A stretch of 64,000 nt of DNA, from the NCBI RefSeq assembly GCF_029688735.1, contig NZ_JARULD010000003.1, positions 124,001 through 188,000 of the forward strand, read 5' to 3'. The position numbers and the translations under genes were made by a program. Of the stretch, positions 8,003 through 16,146 are shown one piece after another. Under the pieces are notes generated by a model. It saw nothing but the letters and a program-made list of their open reading frames with translations, was not told the origin of the DNA and made no database searches. The number at the start of each line of letters is the position of its first letter. Within the stretch, counting starts at the first letter, position 1. The DNA is from Qipengyuania flavescens. Its GTDB lineage: Bacteria; Pseudomonadota; Alphaproteobacteria; Sphingomonadales; Sphingomonadaceae.

Positions 8003-8412
8003 CCGATAATCTGACAAGGATCGATCCTAAGCGCCTCGAAGAGATCCTGCAGATTGCCCCGTTTCACCGGTGGCTTGGCCTCACTTTACGGTCATGCTCG
8101 AACGAGCAGCTTGAACTGGAGATGCCTTGGCGCGACGAGATCGTGTCAAACCCGGCAATCGGTTCAGCGCATGGCGGCGTGCTCGCCTCTCTGATCGATT
8201 TAACCGGGCTCTACACCTTATTGTCGCAAGGTACAGGGGCCAAGGCGACCGCCGATCTGAGGGTCGACTACCACCGCCCGGCAACCTCGGGACCACTCGT
8301 AGCATCGGGCAAAATAATCAAGATCGGTAAAAATATCTCGGTCGCTGAAACACGTGTATACGGTCCTACTGGCAACCTTTTGGCTAGCGGCCGCGGTGCC
8401 TACGTATGCTAA
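7999..8412 (+). CDS. PaaI-like hotdog-fold thioesterase
   Basis: A 137-residue protein of the acyl-CoA thioesterase PaaI/4HBT group. PWRDEIVSNPAIGSAHGGVL leads into the hotdog helix LASLIDLTGLYTLLSQ. ATADLRVDYHRPAT is the hallmark strand, followed by VASGKIIKIGKNISVAETRV. The HGG motif and the following Asp match the active-site region. It would hydrolyse an aryl- or acyl-CoA thioester in the cytoplasm. The start overlaps the hydrolase stop (ATGA), indicating a two-gene operon. Confidence 0.88.
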   Translation: MTDNLTRIDPKRLEEILQIAPFHRWLGLTLRSCSNEQLELEMPWRDEIVSNPAIGSAHGGVLASLIDLTGLYTLLSQGTGAKATADLRVDYHRPATSGPLVASGKIIKIGKNISVAETRVYGPTGNLLASGRGAYVC

Positions 8413-8452
8413 CAGCGTTATCCTAATGGAACTAACTGCAGGGCGAAAATTA

Positions 8453-8477
8453 GCAGGTCTGTTCCTCGAAGACCTGC
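8453..8477. terminator. Hairpin downstream of the thioesterase gene
   Basis: An 8-bp perfect stem (GCAGGTCT / AGACCTGC) with a 9-base loop lies 40 bases after the thioesterase stop. It has no strong U-run on the plus strand, so it is either a weak terminator or simply an RNA end structure. Confidence 0.4.
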
Positions 8478-8539
8478 AAAATAGTCCCACGACTTTCAGA
8501 GCGAATTGCGTCGCGATAGCCGCCTTCCAATGAGTGACG

Positions 8540-8740
8540 TGACCCCCTGATCTTCCCCCCAGCCGGGATTAGAGCCGAGCTGCGTTGATGCGTATGAGCG
8601 CGGTTGAAGCAATGGGCTGCGCAGCGGAGCCCGTAGGGCGTGGCGAAGCAGGCCATTGCTTATCTAGTTCGGCGGCGAACGCCGCCGGTGTCGCGTAGCC
8701 AAGGGATGAGGGCGGTCTCTCTCGGTTGTAGTCTTCCACC
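8540..8740 (-). mobile_element. 3' remnant of a second IS3-family element
   Basis: On the minus strand the frame reads VEDYNRERPPSSLGYATPAA then FAAELDKQWPAS and stops at 8569. This is the C-terminus of an IS3-family OrfB different from the one at 2.8 kb. It is followed by a terminal-repeat-like end, TGACCCCCTGATCTTCCCCC on the plus strand from 8540. The upstream part is interrupted at 8741 by a fragment of the first element. Not functional. Confidence 0.75.
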
Positions 8741-8891
8741 TGACCTGCCCCATCAGGGTGGTCCACCGGTTAAGTTAGAGTTCCGGCGGTTGGGGTCGCC
8801 CTGCTGGGCGGCCTGGAGCGCAGCGTAAGGCAGCATGGCAGGACGAGGCAAGATTGTTTGTGGGGCCGGCGGCTGGTAGCCCAGCGAAGAG
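8741..8891 (-). mobile_element. 151-bp terminal fragment of the IS at 2780-4059, inverted
   Basis: The sequence from TGACCTGCCCCATCAGGGTG at 8741 to CCAGCGAAGAG at 8891 matches the reverse complement of the right end of the complete IS (3909-4059) with a single mismatch noticed (AAGATT against AAGATC). It therefore carries the last part of orfB in opposite orientation. It has inserted into, and been partly deleted with, another IS3 element whose pieces flank it on both sides. Confidence 0.92.
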
Positions 8892-8980
8892 GGATTCCTG
8901 CAGCGAACACCGCTGCCGGCCTCTCCCTATCACATCATCGACGATATTGAGCACACGGAACTTTTGTTCGGACGCCACCT
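8892..8980 (-). mobile_element. Internal orfB fragment of the second IS3-family element
   Basis: The minus strand reads SEQKFRVLNIVDDVIGRGRQ, matching the FRVLNIVDDVTRECLA stretch around the first catalytic Asp region of IS3-family OrfB proteins, then degenerates. Orientation agrees with the C-terminal piece at 8540-8740, so both belong to one element split by the 8741-8891 fragment and by deletions. Confidence 0.6.
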
Positions 8981-9003
8981 AGTCGTGAGCAAATAAAAGT
9001 TCG

Positions 9004-9042
9004 AAAAAGAGGGCTCGACACAGCGAAGCGCCGAACCCTCTT
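9004..9042 (-). terminator. Intrinsic terminator of the TonB receptor operon
   Basis: On the minus strand AAGAGGG and CCCTCTT pair around a 25-base loop that can itself fold partly, and a run of T follows. It lies 18 bases after the receptor stop codon. Confidence 0.65.
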
Positions 9043-9059
9043 GCAATTAGCGAGTAAGT

Positions 9060-11792
9060 TTAAAACTTGCCGCGCACGGTGATGCCGTAAGTCCGGGGTT
9101 CCGCAAGAAAAGCGGAGAACGTTTGTTGCGGAGCCACGAAAGGCGTGTTGAAGGCCACCTGCGTATACCCAACGTCAAACAAATTATTGACCCATCCCTC
9201 GATCGCGAAGCGATCCGCAATATTGGTCAGACCCACACGCCCGTTCACTACGACGAAGCTGTCCTGTTCCTTGCCGAAGAGCAGGTCGGAGCCGGTGTTG
9301 TAATCACCAGCCATACGAGCGTTCACGAAGACCAGGCCTTCGAGCCCACTGTCGCCGATTGGCGGCGTCCACGTAAGCGACGATGTTGCCACGATCTCTG
9401 GTGCATTCGACAGGTTGTCGCCTGGCAGCAAGCGTAGTGCGGGGTCGAGCGGTGCCCCGGTATCGTCCCCGATAAGATTGTCTTCAAAGCTCGTATCAGA
9501 ATAGGTGACGCCAAGGGTAATATCCAAATCACGAGCGGGCCGTAGATAGGTTTCGATCTCGACACCTTGAGCGATCAGACCTGGTGCAACTTCATCGGAA
9601 GAGCATGCACCGGTTGTCGCGCTTGCGTCTCTGTCGGCCCCGCCGAGATCGCTATCGCAACTATTGACCGTCTGCACAATGTAGAACGCCCCATTGAACG
9701 TGTTCAACTGGAAGTTACTGAACTCTTGCCGGAAGCCTGCAATGCTAACCCCGAACTCGCGTGTCGAGTATTTGAGGCCGATCTCATATGCATCGACTGT
9801 TTCTTCATCGAACTGCAGCGCGGCTGCCGAGATATTGGCCGGATCGAACGCAAGCGGATTTGACAGTGCAGACCTGTCGAGGTTGAAACCGCCCGCCTTG
9901 TAGCCGCGTGAATACGAACCGTAGACTAGCAGATCGGGAGTTGGCTTCCAGCTCAGGATAGCCGTGCCGGTAAACTCCTCTTCTTCGCGCGAGTCTTCGA
10001 GAGAAACTCCATCGAGCTCCGATGTCGAATTGCCTTGGCAGGAAAGGCTGATGATACCACCGGCCAGAGGTGCCAAAGTCGGAACACCCAGAAAGCCTCC
10101 GAGCAGATTGCGGTTTGTCGGACAAACCGTGTTGTCGTTGCGGAAAGTTGCGTCGAAGTCCTTGGTTTCGTTTGTATAACGAAGCCCCAGCGTCAAATCG
10201 AGCGTATCCGTGATCGCAAAGATATTATGCGTGAAGAACGCGAAGTTCTCACTCGTCTGATTGTAGACCTCGCTGACCGTTCCCAAATCGCTGATGCTTG
10301 CAAGGTTGTTGATACCTGCGAGGATCGCCGGGGTTGCAGCGCCGAATGCCGGGCTTCCGGTCAGCGTACCGTCCAATGCCGCCACGTTGGCACCCAGGCA
10401 ATTGGAAGCCCCCGGATTGACCAAAGCCGGGTTGATCGCGATAGCGATGCGGCACGCTACGAAATTGCCGTACTGGGTGCCGAACCGCAGATTGTCACGC
10501 ACCTGCAGTTCTTCATTGGCGTAATACGCGCCGATCAACCAATCGAGTTTGCCATCGAAGGCCTCACCGGTAAGGCGCAGTTCCTGAGTGAATGTTTCAA
10601 AGTCTCGAGCAAGAGCATTCTCGGTCGGAGCGCGGTAGAGAATATCGACAGTAGTGTAATCGGTGTCAGATCCCTGGCTGTTGGCATATTCACGGTAGCC
10701 CGTGATAGACGTCAACGTGACGTTCCCGAAATCCCAATTGATCTCAGCCGAAATACCGTAGTCTTCGGTTTCGCCTTCATAGCTTCTGCCCGGCGTAGGG
10801 TACAGGTCGCGGTTGAATGTATCCTGGGTGAGGGCACGCGGATCCTGCCCAAGCGCAAGCAACACGGGAACGATCGGATTTGCGGTACTCGTCAGGGCGG
10901 CCCCATCCGATGGCCTCGTAAAGGGATCAAATCCAGCGCTGATCCGTGCAAGCGGAGCAAACTCGGGCTGGACGAACGTCGCGGCACAGCACGCTTCGTC
11001 CTTTTTGGAATAATCCCCGACAAGGCGAATGGACAGGTCGTCATTGGGTTCGAACAGGAGCTGACCGCGGACCAGATAACGATCGCGATTGTTGATCGTC
11101 CCGCCGTTGGTAATATCGTTGTAGAAGCCGTCGCGCTCAAAGTAAACGCCGTCCACACGCGCAGCTACGGTGTCGCCAAGCGGAGCGTTTATGCCACCTT
11201 CGACGCGGATCGCATCATAGTTGCCATAAGTGAAGGCCCCGTATGCGCTGAAATCGAACTCGGGCGGTGCGGTGTAGATATTGATCAGGCCTGCCGATGA
11301 GTTCCGCCCGCCCAGAGTACCTTGGGGACCGCGAAGGATTTCGACCCTGTCGATAGGGCCGAGCTCACTCAGGGCGCTTCCCGAACGAGAGCGATAGACT
11401 CCATCGACAAAAACCGCGACCGAACTTTCCAGACCAGGGTTGTCGCCGACCGTGCCGATACCGCGAATACGCGCGGAACCGTTAGCTTCGTTGCCGGTGG
11501 AAGACACCAGCAGGGACGGTGCAACCTGGTTCAGCTCACGTATGTCGCTGGCGCCCGAATTCTGGAGGGTTTCTCCGGAAACAGCTGACACGGCGACTGG
11601 AACATCCGCCAAGACCTGCGATCGCCCTTGCGCGGTAACAATGATTACGTTTTGGTCTTCGACATCGGCCCCTTCAACCAGATCCGCATCGGGTTCGCCA
11701 ACATCCTGGGCGAAGGCGGCTGTCGGTGTGAAGGCAAGTGCCGCTGCCAATGCACCAAGGGCGCAATGGTGGCGTGATGGAAATCTTTTCAT
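9060..11792 (-). CDS. TonB-dependent outer-membrane receptor
   Basis: A 910-residue protein. A signal peptide ends near AAFAQ (about residue 28). A TonB-box-like stretch (NVIIVTAQGR) is followed by a plug domain with RGIGTVGDNPG and the conserved VEILRGPQGTLGGRNSSAG region. A beta-barrel of about 700 residues ends in an aromatic C-terminus (GKF). Such receptors import large or hydrophobic substrates using energy from TonB-ExbBD; in sphingomonads many serve hydrocarbons, terpenoids or aromatic compounds rather than iron. It lies last in the leftward P450/acyl-CoA dehydrogenase cluster after a 166-base gap, so it may also have its own promoter. Confidence 0.93.
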   Translation of the reverse strand: MKRFPSRHHCALGALAAALAFTPTAAFAQDVGEPDADLVEGADVEDQNVIIVTAQGRSQVLADVPVAVSAVSGETLQNSGASDIRELNQVAPSLLVSSTGNEANGSARIRGIGTVGDNPGLESSVAVFVDGVYRSRSGSALSELGPIDRVEILRGPQGTLGGRNSSAGLINIYTAPPEFDFSAYGAFTYGNYDAIRVEGGINAPLGDTVAARVDGVYFERDGFYNDITNGGTINNRDRYLVRGQLLFEPNDDLSIRLVGDYSKKDEACCAATFVQPEFAPLARISAGFDPFTRPSDGAALTSTANPIVPVLLALGQDPRALTQDTFNRDLYPTPGRSYEGETEDYGISAEINWDFGNVTLTSITGYREYANSQGSDTDYTTVDILYRAPTENALARDFETFTQELRLTGEAFDGKLDWLIGAYYANEELQVRDNLRFGTQYGNFVACRIAIAINPALVNPGASNCLGANVAALDGTLTGSPAFGAATPAILAGINNLASISDLGTVSEVYNQTSENFAFFTHNIFAITDTLDLTLGLRYTNETKDFDATFRNDNTVCPTNRNLLGGFLGVPTLAPLAGGIISLSCQGNSTSELDGVSLEDSREEEEFTGTAILSWKPTPDLLVYGSYSRGYKAGGFNLDRSALSNPLAFDPANISAAALQFDEETVDAYEIGLKYSTREFGVSIAGFRQEFSNFQLNTFNGAFYIVQTVNSCDSDLGGADRDASATTGACSSDEVAPGLIAQGVEIETYLRPARDLDITLGVTYSDTSFEDNLIGDDTGAPLDPALRLLPGDNLSNAPEIVATSSLTWTPPIGDSGLEGLVFVNARMAGDYNTGSDLLFGKEQDSFVVVNGRVGLTNIADRFAIEGWVNNLFDVGYTQVAFNTPFVAPQQTFSAFLAEPRTYGITVRGKF

Positions 11793-11933
11793 GTGCCTCT
11801 CCTCTAAGAATGTGCCCCATCCTAGGCACTAGTCGATGTTAGAAACGATGCCGATAAGCGCGTTTCATTTCAAGACTTGGTAGATGAATTGACGGATTAT
11901 TTCACATTGTCGACAAGCATGTGGCAAAAATGC

Positions 11934-11956
11934 CATGCAGGTCACTACATGCAGGT
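11934..11956. repeat. Short direct repeat next to the receptor promoter
   Basis: CATGCAGGT occurs twice, at 11934-11942 and 11948-11956, separated by five bases. Just beside it, TGGCAAAAATGCCA at about 11922-11935 is a short palindrome. Both lie between the acyl-CoA dehydrogenase stop and the receptor start, where a promoter or leader control site would be expected. Confidence 0.4.
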
Positions 11957-11958
11957 TT

Positions 11959-13029
11959 CTAGTAGCCAGAAAGCTTGGAAAATCGGTCCTTTAACCAGCT
12001 CGACGAACCGAAGCTCTGCTCCAGCACGCGGGCGCGCTTGAGATAGAAGCCGACGTCGTACTCATCGGTCATGCCGATCCCGCCGTGCAGCTGGATGCCC
12101 TCGTTTGCCATGGTGTGCATAACGCGGTTGGCTTCCGTCTTGGCGATGGTCGCCGCGCGCGCCACGCCGAAGCCGGCATCGACGGCTTGCAGGCCCGCCT
12201 CGACCGCGCTGCGCATCTGGGCGAGATCGGCGAAGAGGTCCGCCATGCGGTGTTGCAGCGCCTGTAAGCTCGCCAGCACCTGGTTGAACTGCACGCGCTG
12301 CTTCAGATAGTCGAGCGTGTCGTCGAACACCTGCTGCGCCATGCCGAGCATTTCGGCTGCGGTGAGCACGCGCGCGCGGTCGAGCACGTCATCGAGCAGG
12401 CTGTCGCCGCCATTGGCGAGCTTCTCCGCCGCCGCGCCGTCGAAGGTGACGTCGGCATGGCTGCGCTGGTCGGTCAGCTTGCGGGTGGTGAGCGCGACGC
12501 CGTCGCCTTTCTCGACCAGGTAAAGCCCGTCCTTCGCCGCGACGACGAACAGGTCCGCACCATGCGCTTCATGGACGAAGGCCTTGGTGCCGCTCAGCTT
12601 GCCGTCGGACACACTGGTCTCGATCTTCGCAGGATCGTGGCTCGGCCCTTCGTCGACGGCGAGGGTGGCGATGGCCTCGCCGCTCGCCAGCCTGGGCAGC
12701 CACCTGGCCTTCTGCTCGTCGCTGCCGCCAAGAACGATCGCCGAGGCGGCGACGGTGTTCATCACCAGCGGGCTGGCGGTGAGCGTCTTGCCGAGTTCCT
12801 CGACGACGAGGCCCGCGGACAGGAAGCCGAAGTCCGACCCGCCATGCTCTTCGGGGATGATGACCCCGGCCCAGCCCATCTGCGCCATCGTCGCATAGGC
12901 GTCGCGGTTGAAGGCTTCGGGCTCGCCGCTGGCGCGGACCTTGCGGAATTCGGTGACCGGGCTTTCGTTGACGGTCCATTCGCGCGCCATGTCGCGCAGC
13001 ATTTCCTGTTCTTCGTTGAGAACGGCCAT
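11959..13029 (-). CDS. Acyl-CoA dehydrogenase, small partner subunit
   Basis: A 356-residue FAD enzyme of the acyl-CoA dehydrogenase family, shorter than the usual 380-400. N-terminal helices (MAVLNEEQEMLRDMAREW), VIIPEEHGGSDFG, a divergent middle beta domain (LATLAVDEGPS...), and a C-terminal FAD/interface region with EGIQLHGGIGMTDEYDVG. Such short, divergent subunits are typical partners in heterotetrameric dehydrogenases for steroid or other bulky CoA esters (FadE26-27, FadE28-29, Scd4AB types). It sits 18 bases after the large-subunit gene, consistent with a complex. Confidence 0.88.
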   Translation of the reverse strand: MAVLNEEQEMLRDMAREWTVNESPVTEFRKVRASGEPEAFNRDAYATMAQMGWAGVIIPEEHGGSDFGFLSAGLVVEELGKTLTASPLVMNTVAASAIVLGGSDEQKARWLPRLASGEAIATLAVDEGPSHDPAKIETSVSDGKLSGTKAFVHEAHGADLFVVAAKDGLYLVEKGDGVALTTRKLTDQRSHADVTFDGAAAEKLANGGDSLLDDVLDRARVLTAAEMLGMAQQVFDDTLDYLKQRVQFNQVLASLQALQHRMADLFADLAQMRSAVEAGLQAVDAGFGVARAATIAKTEANRVMHTMANEGIQLHGGIGMTDEYDVGFYLKRARVLEQSFGSSSWLKDRFSKLSGY

Positions 13030-13047
13030 TGTCCTTGCTCCCCTCTC

Positions 13048-14259
13048 TTACTGGTGGTCGAGCATGCCGAGCACGCGCTTGGCGATGATGTTGTTCTGGA
13101 TTTCGGTCGAGCCGCCATAGATGGTGGTCGCCTTGCCGAAGAGCCACGCGCGCACGGCCTCCAGCTCGCCGTCCGAAAAGCCGTCGCCTTCCCAGCCGAG
13201 GCCCTGCAACCCGCGGATTTCGATCAGCAATTCGCTGCGTTCCTGGCTCAGCTTGGTGCCGAGCTTCTTGAGCACAGAGCTGATTTCGGAGACGCCGCCA
13301 GCTGCCTTGCTCTCTTCCATCGCGCGGCGCGCGGTGAGCAGGAAGCTGTTCCAGCGGATTTCGAAATCAGCGATCTTGTCGCGCAGCACCGCATCGGCGA
13401 GTTCGCCGTCGGCGCCCGTCGGCTGGTACTTCTTGGCGATATCGCCAAGGCTCTGGCCCATGAGACGGGCGAGGCTGCCGCCGCCCGAGATATTGGTGCG
13501 CTCGTGCTGCAGCAGGCGCTTGCCGATGGTCCAGCCCTGGCCTTCCTCGCCGACGAGGTTTTCCTTGGGCACCTTCACGTCGGTGAAAAAGGTTTCGCAG
13601 AACGGGCTGGTCCCGCTGATCATGGTGATCGGGCGAACTTCGACACCGGGCTTGTCCATGTCGATCAGCATGAAGCTGATGCCCTTGTGCTTGTCGCTCT
13701 TGTCGGTTCGCACAATTGCAAAGCACTTGTCGGCCCATTGGCCGCCGCTGGTCCAGGTCTTCTGGCCGTTGACGAGGTAGTGGTCCCCCTTGTCCTCGGC
13801 AAAGGTCTGGAGGTTGGCAAGGTCGGAGCCGGCATTGGGTTCCGAATAGCCCTGGCACCAGCGGATCTCGCCGCGGGTGATCGGCGGGATGTGTTCCTTT
13901 TTCTGCGCCTCGTTCCCGTATTCGAGCAGCGTCGGCCCGAACATCATGACGCCCATGCCGCCGATCGGGTTGTAGGCACCCGCCTTGGCGAATTCCTGGT
14001 CGATGATCTTGGCCTGCGCCTTGGTGAGGCCGCCGCCGCCGTATTCCTTCGGCCAGGTGGGGGTGCCCCAGCCGCGCGCGCCCACGGCTTCGCGCCACTT
14101 GGTCTGCGCCGGCGTTTCATTGGTGGGGCCGTCCACGCCGGCCAGCGCGTTCGACTGGCCCTTGAGTTCGGCGGGAAAATTGTCCGCCAGAAACTGCTGC
14201 ACTTCCGCGCGGAAGGCGTCTTCGTCGGTCTGGGTTGCGGGCTCGATTTGTGTGGCCAT
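13048..14259 (-). CDS. Acyl-CoA dehydrogenase, large subunit
   Basis: A 403-residue acyl-CoA dehydrogenase. TPTWPKEYGGGGLTKAQAKI and WCQGYSEPNAGSDLANLQTF belong to the N-terminal and FAD-binding regions. VNGQKTWTSGGQWADKCFAI is the middle beta domain, and TTIYGGSTEIQNNIIAKRVL is the C-terminal dimer/FAD motif. It introduces a 2,3-double bond into an acyl-CoA. Gene order ferredoxin, large ACAD, small ACAD, TonB receptor suggests oxidation of a CoA-activated side chain after P450 hydroxylation. Confidence 0.92.
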   Translation of the reverse strand: MATQIEPATQTDEDAFRAEVQQFLADNFPAELKGQSNALAGVDGPTNETPAQTKWREAVGARGWGTPTWPKEYGGGGLTKAQAKIIDQEFAKAGAYNPIGGMGVMMFGPTLLEYGNEAQKKEHIPPITRGEIRWCQGYSEPNAGSDLANLQTFAEDKGDHYLVNGQKTWTSGGQWADKCFAIVRTDKSDKHKGISFMLIDMDKPGVEVRPITMISGTSPFCETFFTDVKVPKENLVGEEGQGWTIGKRLLQHERTNISGGGSLARLMGQSLGDIAKKYQPTGADGELADAVLRDKIADFEIRWNSFLLTARRAMEESKAAGGVSEISSVLKKLGTKLSQERSELLIEIRGLQGLGWEGDGFSDGELEAVRAWLFGKATTIYGGSTEIQNNIIAKRVLGMLDHQ

Positions 14260-14327
14260 GGGTGTTTTCTCGAAGAATCAAGGAAAGACAGATAAGAATG
14301 TAGGCTACGGGGACGAGGATCCCTCCG

Positions 14328-14654
14328 TCAGTATTGTTGTTCGGGTAGGTGAAGAACCAATCCATCCAGCATCGGCTTCATCGGAATCTGACAGGCAAGG
14401 CGACTGTATTCAGTGGTGCCTTCGGCGAACTGCAAGAGGTCGGCCTCCATTCCATCATGCATAAGCCGACCCACCTTGTCGATCCATTCGGGATCGACAT
14501 GCACATGACAGGTCGCGCAAGCACATACCCCTCCGCAATCGCCATCGATACCCGGCACGTCATTGTATAGCGCCGCTTCCCTGGCTGTCTCGCCTTCTTC
14601 TATTTCGACCTCCCGTCGCTCACCATCGCTAGCCACGAACGTAATTTTGATCAT
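14328..14654 (-). CDS. [2Fe-2S] ferredoxin, adrenodoxin/putidaredoxin type
   Basis: 108 residues from MIKITFVASDGE. The cluster ligands are Cys40, Cys46, Cys49 and Cys88 (C-x5-C-x2-C...C), with the surrounding GDCGGVCACATCHVHV typical of P450-partner ferredoxins. It follows the P450 gene by 28 bases on the same strand and would pass electrons to it. No ferredoxin reductase gene is present in the window, so that protein must be encoded elsewhere. The chosen ATG at 14654 gives the standard family length; longer readings only extend into the P450 gene. Confidence 0.93.
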   Translation of the reverse strand: MIKITFVASDGERREVEIEEGETAREAALYNDVPGIDGDCGGVCACATCHVHVDPEWIDKVGRLMHDGMEADLLQFAEGTTEYSRLACQIPMKPMLDGLVLHLPEQQY

Positions 14655-14682
14655 CTTGAACTCCGCATTTCGATCTCGAGAG

Positions 14683-15945
14683 TCAGCGGGCGCGGAGCCG
14701 CACCGGCAGCCTGGTGATTCCGCGGACGAGGTTTGAAAAAAGACGCTCTGGTTCACCTGTAACCTCGACCCGGGAAAAGCGCTTGTGAATTTCTTCCCAG
14801 ATGATCCGCAGCTGCAGTTCCGCGAGCCGGTTTCCCATGCAGCGGTGAATGCCATAGCCGAATGAGAGGTGATGGCGCGGATTTTTGCGGTCGATGATGA
14901 ACTGGTCCGCGCGCTCGATAGCACTCTCGTCGCGGTTGCCTGACAGGTACCACATCACCACCTTGTCGCCCTTCTTGATCTGTTTGCCGCCGATCTCCCA
15001 ATCTTCCAGCGCGGTGCGGCGCATATGAGTGAGGGGGGTCTGCCAACGGATGATTTCCGGAACCATTTTGCTAATGAGCGAAGGATCCGCGTCGAGTTTC
15101 GCGTACTCGTCCGGGCTTTGGTTCAAGGCGAGCACGCCGCCGCTGATGGAATTGCGTGTTGTGTCGTTTCCACCGACGATCAGCAGCATAAGATTGCCGA
15201 GAAACTCGAGGAACGGCATGTCGCGCGTGGCGGGAGAATGAGCCATCATCGAGATGAGGTCGTTCTTCGGCTCCTCGTTTATCCGTTCGTCCCACAGAGT
15301 CTTGAAATACATCGCGCAACCGATGAGTTCTTCGCGCCGCGCCTCGTAGGATTCGACGATCCCGGTTTCAGGTGCCGCAGTTGCTACATCGGACCAGCGC
15401 GTCAGCTTGCGCCGCTCCTCCCAAGGGAAATCAAACAAGGTTGCCAGCGTCATCGTCGTCAACTCGATCGCAACCTTATCCACCCAGTCGAAATCTTCGC
15501 CAATCGGGAGTTCATCGAGAATCTCTCCCGCGCGCTTGCGGATGATCGGCTCGAGCAGTTGCAGGTTGGACGGAGCCACTGCCGGAGTCACCGCCTTGCG
15601 CTGCTGATCGTGCTTGGGCGGGTCCATCGCTATGAACATTTCAAGTTCGAGCGCGCCTTCCACCGAATGCATGTCCTGGATTGCAATTCCGCCTAGCTTC
15701 GCTTCCGAAGAGAAGACCTTATGATTGGTGTCCACCGACATGATGTCGTCGAACTTGGTAATGGACCAGTAAGGGCCGACATAGCTCTCGCGGCAGTAGT
15801 GGACAGGTTCTTCGGCGCGCAACCTGTCAAAAAATAGACCGATGGTATCGTTCTGAAACAGGCTTGGCCGGGCCACGTCGATTTCCTCGATCGGAATTGA
15901 CGCGATCCTCGCCGCGGCATCCGGCTCGGCGATCTGGCTGTCCAT
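14683..15945 (-). CDS. Cytochrome P450, CYP153-like hydroxylase
   Basis: 420 residues, soluble bacterial class I P450. The oxygen-binding I-helix is LLIVGGNDTTRNS (GGNDTT at 258-263), the E-x-x-R pair is Glu297/Arg300, and the haem loop is FGYGIHRCMGNR with ligand Cys369. GGNDTTRNSISGGVLALNQ and the C-terminal HRCMGNRLAELQLRIIWEEI stretch are characteristic of the CYP153 alkane/cycloalkane/terpene hydroxylase group. It is probably the first oxygenation step of the pathway, fed by the adjacent ferredoxin. It is transcribed divergently from the GntR regulator gene. Confidence 0.85.
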   Translation of the reverse strand: MDSQIAEPDAAARIASIPIEEIDVARPSLFQNDTIGLFFDRLRAEEPVHYCRESYVGPYWSITKFDDIMSVDTNHKVFSSEAKLGGIAIQDMHSVEGALELEMFIAMDPPKHDQQRKAVTPAVAPSNLQLLEPIIRKRAGEILDELPIGEDFDWVDKVAIELTTMTLATLFDFPWEERRKLTRWSDVATAAPETGIVESYEARREELIGCAMYFKTLWDERINEEPKNDLISMMAHSPATRDMPFLEFLGNLMLLIVGGNDTTRNSISGGVLALNQSPDEYAKLDADPSLISKMVPEIIRWQTPLTHMRRTALEDWEIGGKQIKKGDKVVMWYLSGNRDESAIERADQFIIDRKNPRHHLSFGYGIHRCMGNRLAELQLRIIWEEIHKRFSRVEVTGEPERLFSNLVRGITRLPVRLRAR

Positions 15946-16146
15946 AAGAACTATTCCTTCTACATCTCAGGCCTGATCGGCCTTCAGTCATCCTTAAGGG
16001 AGACATCTCGTGCAGTCAATAAATCGTATACTCTTTTAGTCCCTTGCAGACACCAATCCCATCGGATAGTGTGCCGATCCAGCGAAGGTTTGCTAATATC
16101 CTTATACTGTTTATTCGAGAGGTGCGGGTGTGCTGATGAGTGGCGG
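15946..16146. promoter_or_regulatory. Divergent promoter region of the two catabolic operons
   Basis: About 200 bases between the P450 start and the GntR start. TCGTATACTC (about 16024) and CCTTATACTG (about 16100) share a TATAC core and may be GntR operator half-sites or -10 elements; both readings are inference. The bracket position suggests one regulator controls both operons. Confidence 0.4.

Noticed and set aside
12457-14295. 612-codon plus-strand ORF across the acyl-CoA dehydrogenase genes
   Set aside because: Antisense to two clear ACAD genes; its Ala/Gly/Arg-rich translation is the usual mirror of GC-rich coding DNA and shows no domain.
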